A stretch of DNA of 64,000 nucleotides from VXNF01 sp965116465 (lineage in GTDB: Bacteria > Actinomycetota > Acidimicrobiia > Acidimicrobiales > CATQHL01), in the NCBI GenBank assembly GCA_965116465.1, contig OZ220687.1, forward strand, positions 2,852,001 through 2,916,000, read 5' to 3'. Under the pieces are notes generated by a model. It was not told the DNA's origin and did no database searches. It saw only the letters and a program-made list of their open reading frames with translations. How positions within the stretch are numbered: position 1 is the first letter of the stretch; each line of letters begins with the position of its first letter. This document shows positions 24,269 through 31,803 of this stretch, one piece after another. A program made the translations under genes and the position numbers.

Positions 24269-25482
24269 ACCTCCAAGCGGGCCAGCCACAGCCCGGCAGC
24301 GGAAATCTCACTCGGTGTCGGCCAGTTGTCGGCGGACTGCCACAGGCGGCCGATGCCCTCCGCACCGGCCCGTTCGGTGACACCTGCGACGAAGCGGGCG
24401 CCGCGTCCGGCGGCCTCCGGGGCCACATCGACGCCCAGGAGTCGAGCCAACTGGCGGGCTTCGGCGGGCGGCGTGAGGCGGCGTCGCCTGAAGGCCTCCC
24501 GTACGGGACTCCGGGGGCCGATCAGTTGCGCGCAGGCCCCTTCGGTGGTGGCGTCGGCATAGCCGATCAACACCGAGAGGAGGTCCTCCAGTTGACCGGC
24601 GGCCTCTTCCTGGTTCTCCGAAGCGGTTGCGCCGAGCAACATCTCGGGGCTGGAGAGCAGGGCGGGCATCTCGGCCATGGCCCTCTCCGGGTCGAGGTCG
24701 CCGAGTCGCTCCTGCAACGAGTCGACGATCCCGCCGGGATCGATCTCGAAGCCCTGCGCATGGCTCCTCAGCAGGTCGGTCAGCCGCTGGTGCACCGACG
24801 GGACGCTGAGCACCGCGTTGCAGATGAGAGAATGCACGCAGACCCAGAGACAGGTGTCGTCCCGCGGCAGGCTCCAGGCCTGGGCGAACGCGGTGATGTT
24901 CGGCTCGACGAGCAGGAGACGGTCGCTGCGCGCGCGGGGCAGCATCAGGTCGTGGGAGCCGAGCGCGACCCGCGCCAGGCGGCCGGTCAGCGACCCGGCG
25001 GTCATGTCCGCCAGCAGCGGTGCCAGCGGCCCCATGAGGCGCCGCAGCATCGCCTCGGGACTGTCGGCCGGTGACTCATCGGACTCCGCCGAGTCCCGTG
25101 CCGCGGCCAGCGCCTCCTGCAACTGCTGGAAGTGCGGTCGCCAGTCGCGGAGCGTGTGGTGCGCCCAGTTGCTGCGATTCACGACCGCGACTTCGATCGG
25201 CCGGTGGTCGGCGGTGATGGGCAGCCCGGTGGCCGCCTCGGCGGCCCGCTGCGCGATGCCGGCCAGATCGCTGAAGGCGACCCGCTCGGCGGGCGAGACG
25301 TTCGGCTCCTTCCCGCCGTCGGAGGCCACCGCCACCGCCAGCTGATCGGCTGCCTGGCGGCTGACGGCGGGGGACCGCAGCAGCCTGGTCAGGTCGCCCA
25401 GGAGCGGCCAGGCGCCGAGGGGATCCTCCTCCGCGCCCCAGTCGGCGGCACCTTCGTCGAAAGGAGGATCGCTCGGTGGCAT
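24208..25482 (-). CDS. DUF2342 family protein with a degraded metalloprotease motif
   Basis: A 424-residue member of the DUF2342 family, often labelled zinc-dependent metalloprotease or F420-biosynthesis-associated. In the family as I recall it, the segment around a conserved Trp reads W..LHEVTH. Here it is WVCVHSLICNAV (His217, Ser218, Cys221), so the catalytic Glu and the second zinc His are missing. GPLAPLLADMTAG and the C-terminal SPVREAFRRRRLTPPAEA agree with the family. It is therefore probably not an active protease. It overlaps the MFS gene tail and diverges from the SDR gene at 25527. Confidence 0.75.
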   Translation of the reverse strand: MPPSDPPFDEGAADWGAEEDPLGAWPLLGDLTRLLRSPAVSRQAADQLAVAVASDGGKEPNVSPAERVAFSDLAGIAQRAAEAATGLPITADHRPIEVAVVNRSNWAHHTLRDWRPHFQQLQEALAAARDSAESDESPADSPEAMLRRLMGPLAPLLADMTAGSLTGRLARVALGSHDLMLPRARSDRLLLVEPNITAFAQAWSLPRDDTCLWVCVHSLICNAVLSVPSVHQRLTDLLRSHAQGFEIDPGGIVDSLQERLGDLDPERAMAEMPALLSSPEMLLGATASENQEEAAGQLEDLLSVLIGYADATTEGACAQLIGPRSPVREAFRRRRLTPPAEARQLARLLGVDVAPEAAGRGARFVAGVTERAGAEGIGRLWQSADNWPTPSEISAAGLWLARLEVYGNSGESGSERGEGDPGAR

Positions 25483-25526
25483 GACTGAATCGTAGATGGG
25501 GGAGGTGGCCGTTACCTTGGGGTTCC

Positions 25527-26654
25527 GTGACGAACCGCGCGCGGGATCCCGCCGCTTCTGCTGCCGGCGCCGGGCAAGCGGCCGCGCCGAGCCGGCCGCT
25601 CGTCGTGGCGATCACCGGGGTGGCCGGATCGATCGGCTCGCGACTGGCGGCGCGACTGGCCTCCCGCACCGGTGAGGTGCGCGTCGTCGGCGTGGATTCG
25701 CAACCGCTGCAATCGCAACTCGGCGCCGAACTGCGCCAGGGGGATCTCCGCACCGACGACGTGGTGGCGATGCTGCGGGGAGTCGACGTCGTCGCGCACC
25801 TCGTGTCGGCGTTCGATCCGCGCCGCGACGGGCTGGAGTCGGCGAGCCTCGACATCGAGATGGTGCGCCGGCTGCTGGCGGCGGCGTCGGTGGCGAAGGT
25901 CTCCGGTGTCGTCCTGATGTCCAGCGCGATGGTCTACGGGGCCTGGCCCAACAATCCGGTCCCGCTCCAGGAGGATGCGCTGCTGCGGCCCAATCCCGGG
26001 TTCTCCTTCGCCGCGCACAAGGCGGAGGTGGAGCGACTCGCAGCCGATTGGCACGCCGACAACCCGGAGGTGCGCCTCGTCGTGCTCCGGCCCGTGACCG
26101 CGGTCGCGGCGGGCGAGAGCAGTTGGGCGGCCCGCATCCTGCGCGCCGCGGTCACCGTGGCGGCCGGTGACGACAATCCGCCCGTGCAGTTTCTGCATCT
26201 GGACGACTTGGCGGCAGCGGTGGAGCTGGCGGTGCTGGGCGACCTCGCCGGCGCCTACAACGTGGCCCCCGACGGCTACGTCTCGGCGGCCCGCATGCGG
26301 CGGCTCAGCGGCATGGTGCCCTGGCTGCGGGTCCCGCCGCAGGTGGCGTCCTGGCTGGCCCGGTTCCGCTGGCGCTGGCGTTTGGCGCCGACGCCTCCCG
26401 GCGTCGTCCCGTACACCCGGTTTCCCTGGGTGGTGTCGAACGAACGCCTGCGGGCGGCCGGCTGGGCGCCCCGGCACAGCAACGAGGAGTCCTACGTCGA
26501 CTCGCACCACGCCAAGCCGTGGGCGATCACGACGTCCTCGGTGATGCAGCGGAGATCTCTGGCTGTGCTCATCGCGCTCGTGGCGGTCGGTCTGGGGATC
26601 GCGATCGGGGCGATGACCCGGGCGCGCCGCGCGGCCCGGCCGCCCCTGCCCTGA
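25527..26654 (+). CDS. NAD-dependent epimerase/dehydratase-like SDR with C-terminal membrane anchor
   Basis: A 375-residue extended short-chain dehydrogenase. The Rossmann motif is ITGVAGSIGSRLA, with Asp in the VVGVDSQ strand for NAD. The middle strand carries VVLMSSAMVYGAW. The usual YxxxK active-site motif reads FAAHK, with Phe in place of Tyr, so normal dehydrogenase chemistry may be impaired. The end has one membrane helix (LAVLIALVAVGLGIAIGAM) followed by a basic tail. The start is GTG at 25527. Substrate unknown. Confidence 0.8.
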   Translation: MTNRARDPAASAAGAGQAAAPSRPLVVAITGVAGSIGSRLAARLASRTGEVRVVGVDSQPLQSQLGAELRQGDLRTDDVVAMLRGVDVVAHLVSAFDPRRDGLESASLDIEMVRRLLAAASVAKVSGVVLMSSAMVYGAWPNNPVPLQEDALLRPNPGFSFAAHKAEVERLAADWHADNPEVRLVVLRPVTAVAAGESSWAARILRAAVTVAAGDDNPPVQFLHLDDLAAAVELAVLGDLAGAYNVAPDGYVSAARMRRLSGMVPWLRVPPQVASWLARFRWRWRLAPTPPGVVPYTRFPWVVSNERLRAAGWAPRHSNEESYVDSHHAKPWAITTSSVMQRRSLAVLIALVAVGLGIAIGAMTRARRAARPPLP

Positions 26655-26707
26655 ACCCGACCGCCGGGATGAATCGATCCAGGTTCGGCGGGACTTATCC
26701 TTGATCC

Positions 26708-27196
26708 GTGCAATCACCACAGGGCGACACGTGGGTCGGTCTCGGAGATGACCGACTGCCGCTGGAGGCAGCGGTGGCGTGGGCAAACCGCCCGCACTGC
26801 GGCGCCGTGGTGATGTTCTCCGGGAACGCCCGGGACAGCTCGCCCGATCGTCCCGAGGTCTACGAGCTGACCTATGAGGCCTACGAGGCCGAGGCGGAGC
26901 ACCGTCTGGCGGCCGTTGCACGCCAGGCGCGGGAACTCTGGCCCGACGTCGGCCGGCTGGCACTGCTGCACCGCACCGGCACGCTGGCGATCGGGGAGGC
27001 CGCGGTCGTCGTCGTGGCCTCCGCGCCCCACCGCCGGGAGGCGTTCGACGCAGCGAGGTTCTGCATCGACGCGTTGAAGGCCACCGTCCCGATCTGGAAG
27101 CTCGAGAAGTGGGCCGGCGGCGAGAGCTGGGGCAGGGAGGCCCAGCACCTGTCGGAGATCGAGGAGTACACCGAGCGGGTGCACAACCCGCTCTAG
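26708..27196 (+). CDS. moaE: Molybdopterin synthase catalytic subunit MoaE
   Basis: With sulfur-carrying MoaD, MoaE converts cyclic pyranopterin monophosphate to molybdopterin. The product is 162 residues, slightly longer than average. Family motifs are GAVVMFSGNARD, LTYEAYEAEAE, LLHRTGTLAIGEAAVVV, APHRREAFDAARFCIDALK and TVPIWKLEKW with the active-site Lys residues. The start is GTG at 26708. No other molybdenum cofactor genes are present in the window. It precedes a small membrane protein and mreB. Confidence 0.93.
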   Translation: MQSPQGDTWVGLGDDRLPLEAAVAWANRPHCGAVVMFSGNARDSSPDRPEVYELTYEAYEAEAEHRLAAVARQARELWPDVGRLALLHRTGTLAIGEAAVVVVASAPHRREAFDAARFCIDALKATVPIWKLEKWAGGESWGREAQHLSEIEEYTERVHNPL

Positions 27197-27217
27197 GGAG
27201 TCTGGGAGAGGCGACGA

Positions 27218-27397
27218 GTGGCCGGTGTGATCTTCCTGTTCGTGGCGGTCGGCGTGTGCGTCGTCGGGTTCCTCGTGATCTGGCTGCGACATCGGGACCG
27301 TACGACTTTCACATCGAGCGTCGACCGCTTCGACGCCGAGATGTCGGCGCTCCGGCCGCCCGCCGGGAGCCGGGGCCGCGGCCGTCGGGGCCGCTAG
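27218..27397 (+). CDS. Small single-span membrane protein
   Basis: A 59-residue product: MAGVIFLFVAVGVCVVGFLV forms one membrane helix, then LRHRDRTTFTSSVDRF and an Arg/Gly-rich basic tail. The GTG at 27218 has GGGAGAGG about seven bases upstream. It lies 21 bases after moaE and ends 6 bases before mreB, so it is probably part of the same transcript. I do not recognise a named family. Its position directly before mreB suggests, without proving, a link to the cell envelope. Confidence 0.6.
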   Translation: MAGVIFLFVAVGVCVVGFLVIWLRHRDRTTFTSSVDRFDAEMSALRPPAGSRGRGRRGR

Positions 27398-27403
27398 TCC
27401 GCC

Positions 27404-28414
27404 ATGGCGCGCAGTCTCGCGATCGACCTGGGGACGGCCAACACCCTGGTGTATTCCCAGGGTCAGGACATCGTCTACCGCCAGCCGACGGTCATCGCCG
27501 TCCACCGCCAGACCGGCGAGGTGCTCGCCATGGGCGAGGAGGCGTGGCGCATGATCGGCCGGACCCCGAGCTACATCGTGGCCCACCGCCCGCTGCGCAA
27601 CGGCGCCATCACCGACTTCGACATGACCGAGCAGATGATGCGTGCCATCTTCCACCAGGTCGGCGTGAACCGCTTCAACCGGCCTCGGGTGGTGATCTGC
27701 GTGCCCTCGGCGCTCACGCTCGTCGAGATGCGCGCCGTCAAGCTGGCCGCGCGTCGCGCCGGCGCCGGCAACGTGCTGCTGATGGAGCAGCCGATCGCCG
27801 CCGCACTCGGCGCGAACCTGCCGATCGACAAGTCGGTCGGCAACCTCATCGTGGACATCGGCGGTGGCACGACCGAGTCCGGGCTCATCTCCCTCGGCGG
27901 TGTGGTCGCCCTCGAGGCCGAGCGTGTCGGTTCGTTCGCCGTCGACGACGCCGTGCAGAAATATCTCCGGGAGACCTACGACGTCGCCGTCGGCGAGCAG
28001 ACGGCGGAGAAGATCAAGATCACGGTCGGTTCGGCGCTCAACATCGGCAAGGATCGAGAGATGCAGGTGCGCGGTCGCCGCGTCGCGGTGAGCGCCCCCG
28101 AGGTGCTCACGCTCAACTCGGGTGAGATCCGCGAGGCGATCGCCGGTCCCCTGCGGGCGATCCTCAACTCGATCCTGAATTGCGTCTCCAACACCCCGCC
28201 GGAGTTGGCCAACGACATCGCCCGCCGAGGGTTGTTTCTCACCGGTGGCGGCGGGCTGCTCAGCGGCATCGACCAGCGGATCGCCAATGAGGCCGGCGTC
28301 CCGGTGCGGCGGGTGGACTACCCCCTGGAGTGTGTGGTGCGCGGTGCGGGCAGGTCGCTGGAGGCACTCGACCTCATGCGGGGAATGTTCGTGGACTTCT
28401 CCGACGGGGAATGA
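27404..28414 (+). CDS. mreB: Rod-shape-determining actin homologue MreB
   Basis: MreB assembles membrane-bound filaments that guide lateral wall synthesis. The product is 336 residues. Actin-fold phosphate motifs are IDLGTANTLVY (phosphate 1), IVDIGGGTTESGLISLGG (phosphate 2) and GLFLTGGGGLLSGID (adenosine). The ICVPSALTLVEMRAV, LLMEQPIAAALGANLPI and GSALNIGKDREM segments match MreB. mreC, mreD and pbp2 do not follow, unlike the usual mre cluster. Pole-growing Actinobacteria mostly lack lateral MreB growth, so its presence helps place the organism. Confidence 0.93.
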   Translation: MARSLAIDLGTANTLVYSQGQDIVYRQPTVIAVHRQTGEVLAMGEEAWRMIGRTPSYIVAHRPLRNGAITDFDMTEQMMRAIFHQVGVNRFNRPRVVICVPSALTLVEMRAVKLAARRAGAGNVLLMEQPIAAALGANLPIDKSVGNLIVDIGGGTTESGLISLGGVVALEAERVGSFAVDDAVQKYLRETYDVAVGEQTAEKIKITVGSALNIGKDREMQVRGRRVAVSAPEVLTLNSGEIREAIAGPLRAILNSILNCVSNTPPELANDIARRGLFLTGGGGLLSGIDQRIANEAGVPVRRVDYPLECVVRGAGRSLEALDLMRGMFVDFSDGE

Positions 28415-28436
28415 ACTAGAGCAGATCCTCGGCGGA
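28413..28436. repeat. 24-bp direct repeat, copy A
   Basis: These 24 bases recur exactly at 28488-28511, 75 bases away. Copy B is the 3' end of the HEAT-repeat gene on the minus strand, including its stop codon. Copy A overlaps the mreB stop and is a duplicated gene tail. Confidence 0.85.
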
Positions 28437-28487
28437 GCTGGCCAGGGTCGGCCGCTGAGCCGGCGCAGATCTTCTGCTGAACTTGCC

Positions 28488-28511
28488 GAACTAGAGCAGA
28501 TCCTCGGCGGA
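28488..28511. repeat. 24-bp direct repeat, copy B (3' end of the HEAT-repeat gene)
   Basis: Identical to 28413-28436. It encodes the last residues (SAEDLL, stop) of the HEAT-repeat protein on the minus strand. Confidence 0.85.
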
Positions 28512-29105
28512 TTGGCGGACCTGCCAGTCCCGATCGCCCGCGGCCCGCTCGAGCGCCTCGTCGACCTCCGGACCGGAGAAGGCGGCCAGGGCCAGGACGG
28601 CTCGGCGGCGCACCGTGGCCCTGTCCCCGGTCGCGGCGAGCACCGCGGCGAGACCCGCCTCGTCGCCGATCGCGCCGAGCGCGGCGACCGCTGTCTCCCT
28701 GCACTGCACATCGGGATGGCTCGTGACGATCTCGCACAGGCGCGACACCATCTCGGGAGCGGGTGCAGGGTGCTCGCCGCACGCCCAGGCCGCCGCCTCG
28801 ACCACGCGCGGGTCCCCGTCGCCGAGCGCGCCGGCGAGTGCGATGTCGTCGCGGCCGGCGGCCAGCTCCGCGGCGTGGGCGCGCACCTCGGGGGAGGGAT
28901 CCGCGAGGGCTCCGAGGAGATCGGTGGCCTCGAGGGCGCCCCGGCGGGCCAGAGCGCCGAGCGCGGCGCGGCGCACGCCGGGGCTCGGATCGCCGAGTCC
29001 CGCACGGGCGGCGCTCTCGGTGCCGCCGAAGCCGGTCATCGCCACGGCTCGCCGCCGCCGGAGCGATTCGCCGTCGGGCGGGCGCCCGTCGCCGGTCACC
29101 GGCAA
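28491..29105 (-). CDS. HEAT-repeat protein
   Basis: A 204-residue alpha-helical repeat protein. Five or six units follow the pattern DPSPGVRRAALGALARRG / DPSPEVRAHAAELA / DGDPRVVEAAAWACGE / HPDVQCRETAVAALGAIGD / DRATVRRRAVLALAAF / DRDWQVRQSAEDLL, that is, PBS-lyase/HEAT units that form a curved binding surface. No catalytic domain is present, so it is probably a scaffold. The start is unclear: TTG at 29105, GTG at 29099 and ATG at 29039 are all in frame and none has a strong ribosome site. It converges on mreB. Confidence 0.75.
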   Translation of the reverse strand: MPVTGDGRPPDGESLRRRRAVAMTGFGGTESAARAGLGDPSPGVRRAALGALARRGALEATDLLGALADPSPEVRAHAAELAAGRDDIALAGALGDGDPRVVEAAAWACGEHPAPAPEMVSRLCEIVTSHPDVQCRETAVAALGAIGDEAGLAAVLAATGDRATVRRRAVLALAAFSGPEVDEALERAAGDRDWQVRQSAEDLL

Positions 29106-29145
29106 GGCGAAGTGGCGCCGGCAAACGGAAGCCCGCCGGCGCGGA

Positions 29146-29487
29146 TCATCCGATTACGGCCTCCAGGGCGATCCCGCCGACGAAGGCGAGGAATCCGACC
29201 AGTGCGGCAAGCAGGACCCCGAGGACACCGATGAGCACCAGCAGGGCCGTGGCCGCCCCGAGCCTGTGCCACCAGCGGAAGCCGGCGCCGGGACCGTAGC
29301 GGGCACGCTGGCGGCGGAACGGATCCCACCAGAGCGACGTCGCCGCGTCGGCGTCGCGGGCCCCCTCCCGGCGAGGTGCAGGAGCGTGCGCCGGCGCCGG
29401 GCGCTCGCCGGCGGGCGCGCCCTCTAGCGTGGAGGACGAGCCCGCAGGTCCGGTGGTGGCGAGGTGTGCGGTGGCCGAGGAGAACAC
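29146..29487 (-). CDS. Possible small C-terminally anchored membrane protein
   Basis: A candidate 113-residue product. The first half is Ala/Pro/Arg-rich and low in information; after FRWWHRLG comes a long hydrophobic stretch (ALLVLIGVLGVLLAALVGFL) that would form one membrane helix or a hairpin. It would precede the HEAT-repeat gene by 40 bases on the same strand. The only usable starts (GTG 29487 or 29499) abut or overlap the start of the divergent YlbL gene, which counts against it. The hydrophobic end supports it. Confidence 0.4.
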   Translation of the reverse strand: MFSSATAHLATTGPAGSSSTLEGAPAGERPAPAHAPAPRREGARDADAATSLWWDPFRRQRARYGPGAGFRWWHRLGAATALLVLIGVLGVLLAALVGFLAFVGGIALEAVIG

Positions 29488-29488
29488 A

Positions 29489-30772
29489 GTGAAGCTCACG
29501 CTAGCGAGCCTGCTGCGCGGATCCCGGCACCGGATGGGGAATCTGTGGCGAGCCGCGGGGGGAATCGCAACCGGGAGCGGTGCGGCACCGGGGAGCAGTT
29601 CGGCACCGGGTAGCGGCGGCCGTGAACCTCGCCGTCGGCTCGGGGCCGTCCTGGCGGCCATCGCCGCGTGGCTCTGGGCCGGAGTGCGGGGCGCCCCTGG
29701 GAGGCTCTGGCGCAGTGCCCGGCGCCACCCGGTCCGCGCCATCGGCGTCGGCGCGGTCCTGGCCGTCGTCGTGACGGCGCTGCTGGTCCTGACGTTCGTC
29801 TCGGCGCCGTATTACGCCTTGTACCCGGGCGATGTCTACTCCGCCACGGGCGCCGTCTCCTCCGACAGCGAGCCCACCCACGATCCCATGAGCCTCATCG
29901 GATTCGTGACCATCTCGGCGCACCGGACCGAGTCGCTGTGGCAATGGGTCGTCGCCTACCTCGACGGCTCGGCCACACTCCAGCACGAGGACGTCTTCAA
30001 CCGGGGGCTGACGCCTCAGGAGCGCCGCAACACCGACGCCCGCCTGATGACCCGATCCCAGGACATCTCGGTGTACGTGGCGCTGGCAGAACTGGGCTAC
30101 GACCTGCCCGACTCCCAGGTCGTGGTGGGCGGCCTGATCCCCTGCATGCCGGCGGCCGAACACATCGCCGTCGGTGATGTGATCACGTCGGTCGGCGGGG
30201 AGGCCGTGTCGGAATCGGGTCAGGTCTCCGCGGCTGTTCGGAGCCGCGCGGTCGGCGAGATGGTCGAGTTCGGGATCCGGCGCCCGGGCGAGTCCCAGAG
30301 TGTCCTGGTCGACATCCGGCTGGGGTCGAGCGCCGACGAGTGCATCGAGCCCCCGACTCGCACCTCCCTGGAGGAGGAACGTCCCCTGCTGGGGGTGATC
30401 CTGTCGAACGACGTCGGCGATCTGGAGGTGGACATCGACTTCGCCACCGGCAACATCGCCGGCCCGTCCGCAGGTCTGGCGTTCGCCCTCTCGGTCGTGG
30501 ATCTGCTCACGCCCGGTGAACTCACCGAAGGGCGTCCCGTCGCGGTGACCGGGACCATCTCCCCGGACGGCACGGTCGGCACCGTCGGGGGGATCGCCCA
30601 GAAGGTCCGGGCGGTCGAGCGCCGGAACTTCCGGTTGATGCTGGTGCCGGAGGGGCAGTACGAGGAGGCCGTCGCGGCCGCCTCCGGGGCGCTCGAGATC
30701 GTGGAGGTCTCCTCCATGTCCGAGGCTCTGGGCGTGGTTGCCCCGAACTGGTCTCCACCGGAGGGCGTGTAG
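29489..30772 (+). CDS. YlbL-type PDZ and Lon-like (S16) serine protease
   Basis: A 427-residue membrane-anchored protease. GTG 29489 is preceded by GAGGAG six bases upstream. After a basic cytoplasmic stretch, one membrane helix (AIGVGAVLAVVVTALLVLTF) leads to an extracytoplasmic part starting APYYALYPGDVYS. A PDZ-like domain lies around GGLIPCMPAAEHIAVGDVIT. The Lon-type catalytic domain has NIAGPSAGLAFALSVVDLLT with the nucleophile Ser and GGIAQKVRAVERR with the partner Lys. Related proteins process secreted or membrane substrates; the target here is unknown. Confidence 0.88.
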   Translation: MKLTLASLLRGSRHRMGNLWRAAGGIATGSGAAPGSSSAPGSGGREPRRRLGAVLAAIAAWLWAGVRGAPGRLWRSARRHPVRAIGVGAVLAVVVTALLVLTFVSAPYYALYPGDVYSATGAVSSDSEPTHDPMSLIGFVTISAHRTESLWQWVVAYLDGSATLQHEDVFNRGLTPQERRNTDARLMTRSQDISVYVALAELGYDLPDSQVVVGGLIPCMPAAEHIAVGDVITSVGGEAVSESGQVSAAVRSRAVGEMVEFGIRRPGESQSVLVDIRLGSSADECIEPPTRTSLEEERPLLGVILSNDVGDLEVDIDFATGNIAGPSAGLAFALSVVDLLTPGELTEGRPVAVTGTISPDGTVGTVGGIAQKVRAVERRNFRLMLVPEGQYEEAVAAASGALEIVEVSSMSEALGVVAPNWSPPEGV

Positions 30773-30780
30773 CACCTCCA

Positions 30781-30887
30781 GGTGCCCGGTTGCCGGCGTC
30801 GCGCATCGTACGATTCTGTTCAGGACCGTCAACCCGTCGCCGATCAACCGCCGGTGCCCGGTTGCCGGCGCCGCGCATCGTACGATT
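30781..30887. repeat. 35-bp direct repeat pair upstream of the DivIVA-domain gene
   Basis: Bases 30781-30815 and 30853-30887 match at 34 of 35 positions, with a period of 72 bases. Each copy ends in the perfect palindrome ATCGTACGAT, which also contains a -10-like TACGAT. Together they fill the space between the YlbL gene and the DivIVA-domain gene, so they may be duplicated promoters or operators. Confidence 0.8.
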
Positions 30888-30917
30888 GGCGGCGGTGCAG
30901 AATCCGACTTGCATGCC

Positions 30918-31616
30918 GTGACCTCAGACGAGGCGCGTCCGGCTCTCCGCCCCGAGGAGGTGTCCGGGCGCGAGTTCTCCGTCGCCCGGAGGGGCTACGA
31001 CCGGGCCGAGGTGCGGGCGTTCCTCGAGACCGTGGCGTCGGAGTTGGCGGCGGCGTCGGAGCTCGTCAGCGAACTCGAACGCCTGGCGGCGCGCGCCGCG
31101 GTCGAAGCCGGCGACGCCGATCCGTCGAACACCGAGACGCTGCTGGAGGCCGTCGCGGCGGAGGCCTGGCGTGACGAAGTGCTGGCCGACCTGGATCGGC
31201 GCCGTCGCGAGTTGAACGGTGAGGTGATGCGGCTGCGCGCCGGGCGGGATCGCCTGCGCGACGATCTGGCGGAGGTGGCGGGCGAGTTGGCCGAGCAACT
31301 GCGACGCCTCGACGGCTCGCTGCAGGCCGCCCGGTCGGCCGGCGACCTTGCCGAGCAGCGGGTGCATGCCGAGGCGTCCCGGACTGCCGAGGAGTGGCGG
31401 GCCGAACTGGAGGCGGCGCGTCTCGCCGGGTTCGTGACAGTTGGTGCGGCCGGCGCGGCCGACCCGCAGGCGCCGGAGGAGGCGACCGAGCAACCGGCGG
31501 GTCAGTCCGATGGCGATCCGGCGGGGGATGATGTCGAGGCTCTCGAAGTGGGCCAACTCTTCGCCCGCCTGCGTGCCGAGCGCGCCGGAGCCCGACCGGG
31601 CGATGACCAGCGGTAG
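30918..31616 (+). CDS. DivIVA-domain coiled-coil protein
   Basis: A 232-residue protein that starts with a DivIVA-type N-terminal domain: VSGREFSVARRGYDRAEVRAF, where the F..ArRGYd..EV..FL pattern marks the membrane-curvature-binding region. Long Ala/Glu/Arg-rich helices follow (about residues 35-180), typical of a coiled coil, then an acidic disordered tail. DivIVA/Wag31 proteins organise polar growth and division in Actinobacteria. It is shorter and more degenerate than Wag31, so it is probably a paralogue. GTG 30918 follows the two 35-bp repeats closely. Confidence 0.82.
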   Translation: MTSDEARPALRPEEVSGREFSVARRGYDRAEVRAFLETVASELAAASELVSELERLAARAAVEAGDADPSNTETLLEAVAAEAWRDEVLADLDRRRRELNGEVMRLRAGRDRLRDDLAEVAGELAEQLRRLDGSLQAARSAGDLAEQRVHAEASRTAEEWRAELEAARLAGFVTVGAAGAADPQAPEEATEQPAGQSDGDPAGDDVEALEVGQLFARLRAERAGARPGDDQR

Positions 31617-31803
31617 GCAGGCGCTCAGGGCGGCTAGAGGCGGCTCGGCGCACTCCCATCAGGGCGCCGGTCTCCCGCTCGACGATGAGGGCGCCTGGGG
31701 CGGCTCAGCGCCCGGCTCGGCGCAAAACACGGTGACTTGCCGGCCGCCGTGCCGCCGCTGACGGCGGCGGGCAAACCCGACTGCCCGCAGTAGGCTGCCC
31801 GCC

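Noticed and set aside
28413..28511. Two-copy repeat considered as a CRISPR-like array
   Set aside because: Only two copies, no dyad, and one copy is coding; explained by gene-tail duplication.
26714..29005. A 763-codon minus-strand frame opposite moaE and mreB
   Set aside because: It overlaps three well-supported genes and the real HEAT-repeat frame differs; the translated sequence is low in information.
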